From Lewinellaceae bacterium (GTDB lineage: Bacteria; Bacteroidota; Bacteroidia; Chitinophagales; Saprospiraceae): a stretch of 64,000 nt of DNA. A program made the translations under genes and the position numbers. Positions 38,344 through 48,360 of the stretch are shown one piece after another; positions within the stretch are counted from its first letter, which is position 1, and the number at the start of each line of letters is the position of its first letter. The notes below the pieces were generated by a model. That model was not told the origin of the DNA and did no database searches. It saw only the letters and a program-made list of their open reading frames with translations. Location: positions 1 through 64,000 of the forward strand of contig JADJUJ010000011.1 in NCBI GenBank assembly GCA_016710765.1, read 5' to 3'.

Positions 38344-40979
38344 ATGACTTCCCGCGAAATACGCCGCCAATTTCTCGACTTCTTCGCTTCTAAAGAACAT
38401 AAAATCATCCCTTCAGCCCCTATTGTGGCCAAAAGTGATCCCACCCTGATGTTTATCAATTCGGGTATGGCGCCTTTGAAGGATTATTTTTTGGGCAACC
38501 AGCAACCTCCGTCACGGCGGATTGCCGATACGCAGAAATGCCTGCGCGTTACCGGAAAACACAACGACCTGGAAGATGTGGGCCGCGATGGCTACCACCA
38601 CACCATGTTTGAGATGCTGGGAAACTGGTCGTTTGGCGATTATTTTAAAAAAGAAGCCATCCGCTGGTCCTGGGAACTGCTCACGGAGGTGTACAAACTG
38701 CCCAAGGATCAGTTGTACGTTTCGGTGTTTGCCGGTGATGAAAAAGAAGGCCTGCCCTTCGACCAGGAAGCGTTCGACGAATGGAAAAAATACATCGCTG
38801 AGGACAGGATTTTGGCCTTCGGCAAAAAAGAAAATTTTTGGGAAATGGGGGAGCAAGGCCCCTGTGGTCCGTGCTCCGAAATTCATGTCGACCTGCGCAG
38901 CGAAGCCGAGCGGCAGGCAAAAGACGGTAAGCAACTGGTCAATGCCGACGATCCCAACGTGATCGAGGTATGGAACAACGTTTTTATGCAGTTTAACCGC
39001 CGTGCTGATGGCCGACTCGATGAACTGCCCGCTAAAAGTGTTGATACCGGGATGGGTTTCGAACGCCTCTGCCGGGCGGTCCAGGGCGCTTCTTCCAACT
39101 ACGATACCGACCTTTGGAAACCTCTGATAGGGTTCCTGGAATCGTTTTCTGAAATCAAATACACCGGCACCTACCCTGAGGTGGATGCCAACTGGAGCAT
39201 GACGGATATTGCCATGCGCGTGGTGGCCGACCACCTTCGCGCGGTATCGTTTACCATCGCCGATGGGGAGTTGCCCTCAAATACCGGCGCCGGATACGTC
39301 ATTCGCCGTATTCTGCGCCGTGCTGTACGGTATTACTACTCGTTCCTGAACCTGCGGGAGCCGGTGATGTACCGTATGTGTCCGATACTTGCCGAGGAAT
39401 TTTCGGATGTTTTTCCGGAACTCAAGTCGCAGGTTGATTTTGTAGTGAAGGTGATTTTGGAAGAAGAGAAATCCTTCCTCCGGACCCTCGAAAGCGGCCT
39501 GAAGCGCATCGATGCGCTGGACCTTGTTAATAACACTGTTGATGGCAAGCAAGCCTTCGAACTGTACGATACCTTTGGATTTCCTTCGACCTTACCAGCC
39601 TGATTGCGCGGGAAAAAGGCTGGAGTGTGGATGAGGAGGGTTTTAAAGCAGCGCTGGAAGAGCAAAAAACGCGTTCCCGTAAAGATGCCCAAAAGGAAGT
39701 GGGCGACTGGGAAGTGCTGCGCGATGAGGCTGATGTTGCTTTTCTGGGTTACGATCAATTGGAACTCCGCGACGCGCAAGTGGTTAAATACCGGACAGTG
39801 GTGGTCAAGGGGCAGCCGCAATACCATATAGTGCTCAACCGGACGCCCTTCTACCCCGAAGGCGGTGGTCAGGTTGGTGATACGGGAATACTGGTATTTG
39901 CTGGAGAGAAAATCCGTGTGTTGGACACAAAAAAAGAAAACAATCTGGTAATTCATGTGGTTGAAAAACTTCCCCATTTTATCCAGGATCCTACCGTGCA
40001 TGCCGAGGTAGATGCCTCCAAACGCCATTTGACGGAGAGCAACCATTCTGCTACCCACCTTTTACACGCTGCTTTGCGCAAGGTGTTGGGTACGCATGTA
40101 CAACAAAAGGGCTCTTATCTCGACGACAAGTTTTTGCGCTTCGACTTTGCCCATTTCCAAAAAATGACCGACGATGAACTGGCGCAGGTCGAGCATATTG
40201 TCAATGAAAAAATTCGGCAAAACATCGCTTTGGAAGAAGCCAGAAACTTGCCTATTGAGGAGGCCCAGCAATCGGGTGCGATGATGTTGTTTGGTGAAAA
40301 ATATGGGGAAACGGTTCGTATGATCACCTTTGATCCAGGCTATTCCCGCGAGCTGTGTGGCGGCTGCCATGTTAGCCAAACGGGTAAAATTGGCTACTTT
40401 AAAATTACAGGCGAGTCGGCCGTTGCCGCCGGCGTACGCCGCTTGGAAGCCGTTACTGCTGCCGGGGCGGAAATGTATGTAAATACACTGGAGCAGGAAA
40501 TGACGGCCATTCGGAGTACGCTCAAAGCCAAGGACCTGGCCAAAGCGGTATCTGATTTGCAGGATGAGAACAAGCGCCTGATGAAGGAGCTAGAACGCAT
40601 GGTGCAAGAGCAAGCCAATGGTTTGCGCGGCAGTTTACGGGATCAGTTGACTACCGTCAATGGCATCAGTTTGGTCGCAGCCGTTTTGCCCATCAACGAC
40701 GCCAATGCCATCAAAACCCTTGCCTTTCAACTGGAACGCGAGCTACCGCCCTCAGTCATTGCCTTTGGCAGCAGTTCGCCGGAAGGCAAATCCTTGCTGA
40801 CCATAAAAATCAGTGATGCACTGGTAAAAGAAAAGGGACTAAATGCCGGCACTATGGTGCGGGAGTTGGCACAAAATTCCTCAAAGGTGGCGGTGGGGCC
40901 AGCCCTTTTCGCCACAGCAGGTGGGGCGGATGCATCCCAACTGGATGCAGCGGTAGCAGCTGTGCAGGAATACTTGTAG
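38344..40979 (+). CDS. alaS: Alanyl-tRNA synthetase, frameshifted
   Basis: Class II aminoacylation core from MTSREIRRQFLDFFASKEHK through SDPTLMFINSGMAPLKDYFL, KHNDLEDVGRDGYHHTMFEM and FWEMGEQGPCGPCSEIH. The editing domain has the zinc-type motifs SNHSATHLLHAALRKVLG and LCGGCHVSQTGKIGYFKI, and a C-terminal DHHA1 domain ends the protein. The frame breaks at about 39588 (FGFPSTLPA-stop); one extra base restores FGFP-LDLTSLIAREKGW. Total is about 878 residues, full length. Charges tRNA-Ala and edits mischarged Ser/Gly. Convergent with uvrA, 20 bases apart. Confidence 0.96.
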
Positions 40980-40999
40980 TCCGGGGGTAAAAAATCTGT

Positions 41000-43881
41000 T
41001 TATAGTTCTGGCTGGAGGTATTTACCCGTCCAGCTTTCCGCAACCTTTACCACCTGTTCGGGTGTGCCCTGGCACACCACGGTTCCTCCACCTGCGCCAC
41101 CTTCTGGTCCGATATCCACGATGTAATCGGCCATTTTGATGACGTCCATGTTGTGCTCAATAACAATCACAGTATTGCCTTTGTCCACCAGTTTGGTCAG
41201 AACAGACAGCAACTGGCGGATGTCTTCAAAGTGCAAGCCTGTTGTGGGTTCATCGAGGATGTAAATGGTGCGACCGGTGTCTTTTTTGGAAAGCTCTTCA
41301 GCCAGTTTTACGCGCTGGGCTTCTCCTCCCGACAAGGTGGTTGCCTGTTGCCCGAGGGTAATATAACCGAGCCCTACATCCTGTAGCGTTTTCAATTTGC
41401 GGTGGATGTTAGGGATGGCGCTAAAGAACTGTACGGCTTCGTCGATCGTCATGTCCAGCACATCCGAAATGCTTTTTCCCTTGAACAGCACTTCCAGGGT
41501 TTCCCGGTTGTAGCGCCGTCCCATACAACGCTCACAGGGCACCGCAACATCGGGCAGGAAGTTCATTTCAATCACGCGCATACCACCGCCTTCGCAAACG
41601 TCGCACCTGCCGCCTTTCACGTTGAAGGAAAAGCGACCGGGTGCATAGCCCCTGATTTTGGCTTCCGGTGTATCGGCAAATAGTTTGCGGATATCGCCAA
41701 ACACATTGGTGTAGGTAGCGGGGTTGCTTCGTGGTGTTCGGCCAATGGGACTCTGGTCTATTTCTATGACCTTGTCGAGGTATTCCAGCCCTTCTATCTT
41801 TTCGTAAGGAAGTGGGCGTTTGAGGCTGTTGTAAAAGGTGCTTTGAAGAATCGGGTACAGGGTTTCGTTGATAAGGCTGGATTTACCACTGCCGCTAACG
41901 CCTGTGATACAAATAAAGGTTCCCAGTGGGAGTTCAATGGTGACGTTTTTTAGGTTGTGCCCGCTTGCTCCTTGTAATTTTAAAGCATTTCCGCTGCCTT
42001 TGCGGCGGTTTTCAGGCGTTTCGATCCGGCGCCGGCCGGCCAGGTAGTCGGAGGTAAGGGTGCGGTTGGCCATATATTCCTCAGGCGTGCCGATGTCAAC
42101 TATTTCGCCACCCAGTTTACCGGCGCCCGGACCCATGTCAATCAGGTAGTCCGTCTCCAGCATGATGTCTTTATCGTGCTCAACCACCAATACGGTATTG
42201 CCAATGTCACGAAGGTTTTTTAGGGCAGCAATAAGTCTTCTGTTGTCGCGCTGGTGGAGCCCAATGCTGGGTTCATCCAGAATATAGGTAATTCCCGTCA
42301 GCTGCGATCCGATTTGCGTAGCCAGGCGGATGCGCTGGCTTTCCCCGCCGGAAAGGGTTCGGGCGGGTCGGTTGAGGGCCAGGTAATCGAGGCCGACCTG
42401 CAGCAAGAAGTGTAGACGAAAGCGAATTTCTTTCAAGACATCCTTTCCAATGGCTTTTTGCCGTTCGGTCATGCCAGCATCCACCTCGTTACGGAGGTAT
42501 TGGTAAAGCGACGAAAGGTCCATGTTCGCCAGTTCTGAGATGCTCATTCCGGCTATTTTGAACCAGCGGCTTTCCTGTCGCAGCCGCGAGCCGTCGCACT
42601 CCGGGCAATTGGCCACTGTCATAAAATCCTCCGCCCACTGTCGTATTTTTTCGCTGGTAGAATCGGCATACCAGCGCTTAAGCATATTTAGTATGCCTTC
42701 GGCCGCGAGATTGTAGCTGTATTCGTCGCCACCCCAGGTCACATTGACCTCAAACTTATCGTCGCCGCCGTATAAAATGGTTTGTAACGCTTCCTCCGGA
42801 ATTTCCTTGATGGGCGTAGCAAAAGTGAATTTGTATTTTTTGGCAATGGCCCGCAATTGTTTGAAGGTCATGTTCTCCCGTACTTCTCCCAGTGGCACAA
42901 TCCCGATGTCGTTGATGCTTTTGGTGTCGTCGGGGATGATGCGCGCCATATCTACCTCATAAACCTCTCCCAGGCCTTTACAATGGGGGCACATGCCATA
43001 AGGAGAATTAAAGGAAAAGGAGTTGGGGGAGGGCTCTTCGTAAGAAATGCCGGAAACGGGGCACATCAGGCGTTTGGAAAAAACGGCAGCGGCGGGATTT
43101 TCACTGTTTGCGTCCGCTACAGGAACCGTAACCATGACCATGCCGTCGCCCATCTTGAGTGCAGTGCGGATGGAATCAGCCAGTCGGTCGTTGCGGTCGT
43201 CACCAACCTTAATCCGGTCAATAACAATTTCAATGTCGTGAATTTTATAGCGGTCGAGTTGCATGCCAGGCGTGATGTCTAAAATTTCGCCATCAGCGCG
43301 CACCTTGGTATAGCCTTGTTTGCGCACTTGCTCGAACAATTCGCGGTAATGGCCCTTCCGGGATCGCACAACCGGGGCCAGGAGGATGATTTTTTGGTCG
43401 GCAAACTGGTCGGCAACGCTTTCAATGATTTGCTCTTCGGTGAATTTGACCATTTTTTCACCCGTTACATAGGAATAGGCATCGCCGGCGCGGGCAAAGA
43501 GCAGGCGCAGAAAGTCGTATACTTCGGTCACCGTTCCTACCGTGGAGCGTGGGTTGCGGCCGGTTGTTTTCTGTTCGATGCTGATCACAGGGCTAAGTCC
43601 TGTAATTTGTTCTACGTCGGGGCGTTCCATCTCACCGATAAACTGCCGGGCATAGCTGCTCAGCGTTTCCATGAAACGGCGCTGGCCCTCCGCCTAAATG
43701 GTATCGAAGGTCATCGAACTTCTTCCGGAACCATCACACCTGTCACCACCACCAACTTGTTCCGCGGAATTCGAATGTCCAGATTTTTGAGGTTGTGCAC
43801 ACGAGCACCCACGACTTCGATGAAATCCTGTTGAAGAAGTGGCGCAGTGTCAACTGCGGGAGCATTTTTCTTTGTGGCCAT
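41000..43881 (-). CDS. uvrA: UvrA, nucleotide excision repair ATPase, N-terminus disrupted
   Basis: The true start is MATKKNAPAVDTAPLLQQDF at 43881. The first Walker A region (about 43690-43735) is damaged: one G is missing, GSGKS reads GSGRS, and the codon after FDTI is TAG instead of a Tyr codon. From METLSSYARQFIGEMERPDV onward the frame is intact for 890 residues: first signature LSGGESQRIRLATQIGSQL, second Walker A ITGVSGSGKSSLINETLYP, zinc finger GGRCDVCEGGGMRVIEMNFL, second signature LSGGEAQRVKLAEELSKK, Walker B YILDEPTTGLH. Total is about 960 residues. Recognises DNA lesions with UvrB. Preceded by a good promoter match. Confidence 0.94.
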
Positions 43882-43944
43882 AGCAGGCTGTTAACAAAAT
43901 TGGCAACGATTGGTTGGGTAGCAGGTGCAGCTTTGTGCAAACCG

Positions 43945-43975
43945 CAAAAATAGTAACATTCCGTTGGGGTTTCAA
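43945..43975 (-). promoter_or_regulatory. uvrA promoter (TTG-N20-TATTTTTG)
   Basis: Minus-strand TTG (43975-43973), 20-base spacer, TATTTTTG (43952-43945), 63 bases before the uvrA ATG. No LexA-like box noticed. Confidence 0.6.
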
Positions 43976-44084
43976 GTAATTTTAAAACAAAATGTTACTA
44001 AATAATAGTAAGTCGTGCCGCCTGTCACCGTCAGGGCTGTTTTTATCTTTTTATTTTTTTATAAATGACATTTTAACAATCAAA

Positions 44085-44117
44085 TTGCGGTATTTATATC
44101 AAGGGGCCCTAATTTTG
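44085..44117 (+). promoter_or_regulatory. deoC promoter (TTG-N22-TAATTTTG)
   Basis: TTG at 44085-44087 and TAATTTTG at 44110-44117, an exact -7 match, 23 bases before the ATG. The upstream stretch 43980-44080 is T/A-rich. Confidence 0.55.
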
Positions 44118-44140
44118 CGCTTCCTTAAGCGTGTATTCTG

Positions 44141-44794
44141 ATGACAGAGATTTCGAGATTTATTGAGCACACCATTTTAAAGCCCGATTGCACGGTAGCA
44201 GAGGTACAGCGTATTTGCGAAGAAGCCATTGCTCACCAGATGGGTGGGGTATGTGTGCCACCTTTGTACGTCCGCGATGCCCGTCGGGTAATTGGCGAAG
44301 AGTCAAAAATTCGGGTAGTGACGGTGGTGGGTTTTCCCATGGGCTACAATGCTATTGCAGCCAAGAGCGAGGAAATCAAACGCGCTATCGAAGATGGTGC
44401 TGATGAGTTGGATGCTGTCATCAATATTGCTGCCATTAAAAGTGGCAATTGGAACTATGTGCAAAATGATCTCGACAGCATGGCCCGCGCCACCCAAATG
44501 AAGGGACGGTTGTTGAAAGTCATTCTGGAATGCGGCTTACTGACAGAAAAGGAGATGATTGAAGTAGGTCGGCTCGCTGCCGAGGCGGAAATCCCCTTTG
44601 TTAAAACCAGCACCGGCATGCACGGGCATCCCACTACACCAGAGATGGTCCGTTTTCTCAAGGAAAACATGCCTGCCGGAATGAAAATTAAAGCGGCAGG
44701 GGGTATCCGTACCGCCGCCGATGCCCAGGCCATGATCGCCGCAGGTGCAGAACGTATTGGCACCTCCGCGTCGCTGGCCATTTTGAAAGGCTGA
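44141..44794 (+). CDS. deoC: Deoxyribose-phosphate aldolase
   Basis: 217 residues, intact. DERA TIM barrel: FIEHTILKPDCTVAEVQRIC at the N-terminus, VVTVVGFPMGYNAIAAKSEE, DELDAVINIAAIKSGNW (Asp near the active site), KVILECGLLTEKEM, and the Schiff-base Lys in EIPFVKTSTGMHG, with the phosphate-site MKIKAAGGIRTAADA. Cleaves 2-deoxyribose-5-phosphate to glyceraldehyde-3-phosphate and acetaldehyde in nucleoside salvage. It is followed by about 180 bases with no gene before the SPOR protein; I see no clear terminator there. Confidence 0.95.
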   Translation: MTEISRFIEHTILKPDCTVAEVQRICEEAIAHQMGGVCVPPLYVRDARRVIGEESKIRVVTVVGFPMGYNAIAAKSEEIKRAIEDGADELDAVINIAAIKSGNWNYVQNDLDSMARATQMKGRLLKVILECGLLTEKEMIEVGRLAAEAEIPFVKTSTGMHGHPTTPEMVRFLKENMPAGMKIKAAGGIRTAADAQAMIAAGAERIGTSASLAILKG

Positions 44795-44975
44795 ACAGCA
44801 AATTGATCGCGGTGCTGCTGCGACATTTCTACCTGGGTATTCTTCCTCGCTGCTAACCCCGTCCTGCATGCAGCAGCGGGAAACATCCAACAAGGCTAAA
44901 GACCAACTACTTTACACGGCTAAGGCTCAACTTAGCTCCCCTTGTTTTCAGTATTAATTGCGATATTTGCAACGC

Positions 44976-45377
44976 ATGAAGTATGTAATGATATTGCTGT
45001 TGGCGCTTGGCTTTGCCCCAGAATTGAAGGGACAGGACATTCAGGTGATGGAGGAACCCAGTATCCACACCATGGTGGACGCATGGGTGCGTAACAATAA
45101 AAGTAGTACAGGAATCAGCGGCTGGCGGGTGCAGGTTATGGCAACCACCGACCGGCAACAGGTGGAGGCTGGAAAAACACAGTTCCTGACCCTTTATCCC
45201 GATTTTCCTGCCGACTGGACGCATGAAAAGCCCTATTATAAGCTTCGGGTTGGCGCATTCCATAGCCGCCAGGAAGCCCGCGCCTTTATTGCACAAATAC
45301 AAGATGTTTTTCCCGGTTGTTATCCGGCCAAAGACCCGGCCATTTTGCCCATAGATTTCTTGAAGACGCGGAGCTGA
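44976..45377 (+). CDS. Secreted SPOR-domain protein
   Basis: 133 residues, intact. ATG at 44976 (MKYVMILLLALGFAPELKGQ, a signal peptide) is preferred over an upstream TTG. A SPOR-type domain starts near residue 47: GWRVQVMATTDRQQVEAGKT, YKLRVGAFHSRQEARAFIAQ, IQDVFPGCYPAKD. SPOR domains bind denuded peptidoglycan glycan strands at division sites. The gene is separated by only 1 base from rodA and very likely co-transcribed, which supports a cell-wall role. Confidence 0.85.
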   Translation: MKYVMILLLALGFAPELKGQDIQVMEEPSIHTMVDAWVRNNKSSTGISGWRVQVMATTDRQQVEAGKTQFLTLYPDFPADWTHEKPYYKLRVGAFHSRQEARAFIAQIQDVFPGCYPAKDPAILPIDFLKTRS

Positions 45378-45378
45378 T

Positions 45379-46851
45379 ATGTATTCTGGTAAGCAAGCAA
45401 ATATCGATCTCAGCGATCTCGACCGCCCACTGCTGGGCATATTTATCGGACTGGTAGCCATCGGCTGGCTGATGATATTTGCCGTGAATTACAATGCTGC
45501 CGACCCATTTGAGTTCCTCAGCCTCAGTCATAATGCGGGCAAGCAACTCTTTTTTATCGTCGTTTGTACTGCCCTGATGTTTTTTGTGCTGATGACCGCT
45601 TGGGCATTTTGGCGAACATTTGGGTTTATACTCTATATTCTTTCCCTGTTTGTGCTGATCGGTCCACTCTTTGTTGGCCGTGAAATTAACGGCGCAAATG
45701 CATGGTACCAGTTGGGCGGGTTTTCTTTTCAGCCTTCAGAAATTGCAAAATTTGGCACTTGCCTGGCCATGGCCAGCTTCCTAAGTGGTACGGGAAGCAC
45801 CCTGCGTACATTTAAAAACCGGATCACCGCTGTTGGTATTTTTCTGGTACCAGTGTTGATTATTATCCTGGAAAAAGATACCGGTTCAGCCCTGGTGTTT
45901 TTCTCCTTTTTACTGGTGCTTTACCGGGAAGGCTTTCCACCAATATGGTATGTCCTCGGCCTTGGCTCTGCGGCGCTGGTAATTCTCGGGTTGGCCATGG
46001 ATCCCATACACGTCATTGCCATGTTACTGCTGGCTGCAACGGCATGGCTTATTACCCGGATTCGTGAAGACCGGTATTGGTGGTGGGTTATGGGTACCGT
46101 GGCAGTATTAACCCTTTGGTGGGGCGCCATTAGTCATTGGGTCTTCTCCCTGACAGGAGCAGATACCGCTGTGTTAGACAACTGGCCAGAATTCCGCCTG
46201 GTGCTGCCAACAATTTTTATGCTTGCCACATTTGTGTTCAGTTATTGGGAAAAAAGTGTTCCGCGGCGCCGGCAACTTCAAATTTTTATGACAGTTGTAC
46301 TCCTGTCGGCTGGCCTTGTCAAAGGCGCTAATTTTGCTTGTTATTCCCTGCTGGCACCACACCAGCAGCAACGTATAAGGGTGTGGCTCCAGCCCACCAC
46401 GGCAGCAGATGCCCGCGGGGCAGCTTATAATCTGATGCACTCTAAAATGGCCATCGGTTCGGGCGGTTTTGCCGGAAAAGGCTTCCTCGACGGCAAAATG
46501 ACGAAGCTGAAATACGTACCGGAGCAAAGTACCGACTTCATTTTTTGCACCGTAGGGGAAGAACACGGCTTTCTGGGGGTGGTCGGGCTGGTGGTCTTGT
46601 TCACCCTCTTGCTCTACCGTATTAGTATTATTGCAGAGCGACAGCGCTCCAATTTTTCCCGGGTGTATGCCTATGGGGTGGCTGGCATTATTTTTATTCA
46701 CTTCATTGTGAACGTGGGCATGACCATGGGACTCTTCCCTATCATCGGTATTCCACTTCCGTTTATCAGCTACGGCGGTTCCAACCTCATTGGTTTTACC
46801 CTCATGATTGGTGTGCTGCTGAAACTCGACAACCACCGAAATCAAGCATAA
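45379..46851 (+). CDS. rodA: RodA, SEDS-family peptidoglycan glycosyltransferase
   Basis: 490 residues, intact, about ten to twelve membrane helices. SEDS motifs: GREINGANAWYQLGGFSFQPSEIAKF, with LEKDTGSALVFFSFLLVLY (the conserved catalytic-site Asp), KLKYVPEQSTDFIFCTVGEE (periplasmic loop) and the C-terminal FPIIGIPLPFISYGGSNL. The central loop of about 90 residues (TRIREDRYWWWVMGTVAVLT and onward) is longer than in the E. coli protein, common in Bacteroidota. Polymerises glycan strands with a class B PBP for elongation. RodA rather than FtsW is chosen from sequence feel and no adjacent mur genes. Confidence 0.9.
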   Translation: MYSGKQANIDLSDLDRPLLGIFIGLVAIGWLMIFAVNYNAADPFEFLSLSHNAGKQLFFIVVCTALMFFVLMTAWAFWRTFGFILYILSLFVLIGPLFVGREINGANAWYQLGGFSFQPSEIAKFGTCLAMASFLSGTGSTLRTFKNRITAVGIFLVPVLIIILEKDTGSALVFFSFLLVLYREGFPPIWYVLGLGSAALVILGLAMDPIHVIAMLLLAATAWLITRIREDRYWWWVMGTVAVLTLWWGAISHWVFSLTGADTAVLDNWPEFRLVLPTIFMLATFVFSYWEKSVPRRRQLQIFMTVVLLSAGLVKGANFACYSLLAPHQQQRIRVWLQPTTAADARGAAYNLMHSKMAIGSGGFAGKGFLDGKMTKLKYVPEQSTDFIFCTVGEEHGFLGVVGLVVLFTLLLYRISIIAERQRSNFSRVYAYGVAGIIFIHFIVNVGMTMGLFPIIGIPLPFISYGGSNLIGFTLMIGVLLKLDNHRNQA

Positions 46852-46902
46852 TCTGGAGGGGTAAAGGGATAAAATATCCTGTTCCTTCCTAAATTCCTGT
46901 AT

Positions 46903-48033
46903 TTGAACTTTCAACTCTCCCATACCGATCCCAATTCCCGCGCCCGCGCCGGATTGATCCAAACCGATCACGGCGATATTCCTACGCCTATATTTATGCC
47001 GGTGGGCACGGCCGCTACAGTAAAAGCAGTGCACATCCACGAACTCGAACAGGATGTAAAGGCAAAAATTATTCTGGGCAATACTTATCACCTGTACCTC
47101 CGGCCAGGCCTCGACGTATTGCGTGGTGCTGGCGGCTTGCATGGCTTTAATGATTGGAGGAAGCCACTCCTTACCGACAGCGGTGGTTATCAGGTGTACT
47201 CTTTGGGGCACCGGCGAAAAATCAAGGAGGAAGGGGTAACTTTCCAGAGCCATATAGATGGTTCCAAGCACGTGTTTACGCCGGAAGGCGTGATGGATAT
47301 TCAGCGGGTAATAGGCGCCGACATCATCATGGCCTTCGATGAATGCACCCCGTATCCCTGTGAATACGATTATGCCAAAAAATCAATGGACATGACCCAT
47401 CGGTGGCTGAAACGCTGTGTAGATCGTTTCGACAGTACTGAGCCCATTTACGGTCACAGCCAAACGCTTTTCCCCATCGTGCAAGGCAGCACCTACCCGG
47501 AACTGCGCAAAATTTCCGCTGAAACCATCGCCTCTTTTGGCCGGGAAGGCAATGCCATCGGTGGGTTATCAGTAGGCGAGCCGGCGGAGGATATGTATGC
47601 CATGACCGAACTGGTGACCGATATTTTGCCAAAAGACAAGCCCCGGTACCTCATGGGCGTGGGTACACCCGCCAACATCCTGGAATGTATTGCCCTGGGT
47701 ATCGATATGTTTGATTGTGTGCTGCCCACCCGCAATGCCCGGCATGGCCTGCTCTACACCTCGGAGGGCATCATCAATATCAGGAACCAGAAATGGCAGT
47801 CGGACTACAGTGCTGTGGATGCACAATGCCCGGCGCCTACCAGTCAGCGGCACAGCAAGGCCTACCTCCGGCATTTGTTCATCAACGACGAGATTTTGGG
47901 CATGCAAATCGCATCGCTGCAAAACCTGGCCTTCTTCTTATGGTTGGTTACAGAAGCCCGGGCGCGGATACTCGACGGCAGTTTTACCAGTTGGAAAAAC
48001 GAAATGGTAAAAAAAGTAGCCCAGCGCTTGTAA
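46903..48033 (+). CDS. tgt: tRNA-guanine transglycosylase (Tgt)
   Basis: 376 residues, intact, apparently using TTG at 46903 (MNFQLSHTDPNSRARAGLIQ); no in-frame ATG lies upstream within the gap. Catalytic Asp in LLTDSGGYQVYSL, GADIIMAFDECTPY, FPIVQGSTYPELR, GGLSVGEPAEDMY, and the second Asp in GIDMFDCVLPTRNARHG. The usual CxCxxC zinc ligands are replaced by AQCPAPTSQRHSKAYLRHLF (only the first Cys remains). As far as I recall this is typical of Bacteroidota Tgt. Inserts preQ1/queuine at position 34 of Asp, Asn, His and Tyr tRNAs. Confidence 0.93.
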   Translation: MNFQLSHTDPNSRARAGLIQTDHGDIPTPIFMPVGTAATVKAVHIHELEQDVKAKIILGNTYHLYLRPGLDVLRGAGGLHGFNDWRKPLLTDSGGYQVYSLGHRRKIKEEGVTFQSHIDGSKHVFTPEGVMDIQRVIGADIIMAFDECTPYPCEYDYAKKSMDMTHRWLKRCVDRFDSTEPIYGHSQTLFPIVQGSTYPELRKISAETIASFGREGNAIGGLSVGEPAEDMYAMTELVTDILPKDKPRYLMGVGTPANILECIALGIDMFDCVLPTRNARHGLLYTSEGIINIRNQKWQSDYSAVDAQCPAPTSQRHSKAYLRHLFINDEILGMQIASLQNLAFFLWLVTEARARILDGSFTSWKNEMVKKVAQRL

Positions 48034-48360
48034 TCGACACCATATACTTTGCGGCGTTGGCGGTTTTGGCATCGTGTTGAAATATTTTTCCAAGATATTC
48101 AGATGGTAAGCAGCGCCGTCAATCGTTAAAGTATCTTGGTTTTAACTTTTAAGGCAAAATAATTTTCGAAAAGGTCACGTTTTGACCCGGTATGTTTTAC
48201 CAATTCGTATTTTCGCCAGGGAAAGCATAAGTGAGTAGCTTTTTTTCTTTCGAAGAAAAACTAACTTTGCGCACTTTAACAAAAAAAGTTAGGGCGTCTC
48301 ACAGAGCATGCCTAATATTGTACGCCGTTTTTTGAATCTTAGAACTTTGATTGCCTGTCT
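48034..48360 (+). promoter_or_regulatory. Upstream region of porP/sprF-like gene with TAACTTTG
   Basis: Gap of about 330 bases. TAACTTTG at 48262-48269 is an exact -7 match, with a T/C-rich -33 region. The implied leader is about 85 bases and begins in a poly-A stretch (AAAAAAAG near 48283). Nothing else recognised in 48034-48240. Confidence 0.45.

Noticed and set aside
43743..43940. 65-codon minus-strand frame over the uvrA start
   Set aside because: A different frame at the same place gives the true UvrA N-terminus (MATKKNAPAVD...VHNLKNLDIRIPR).
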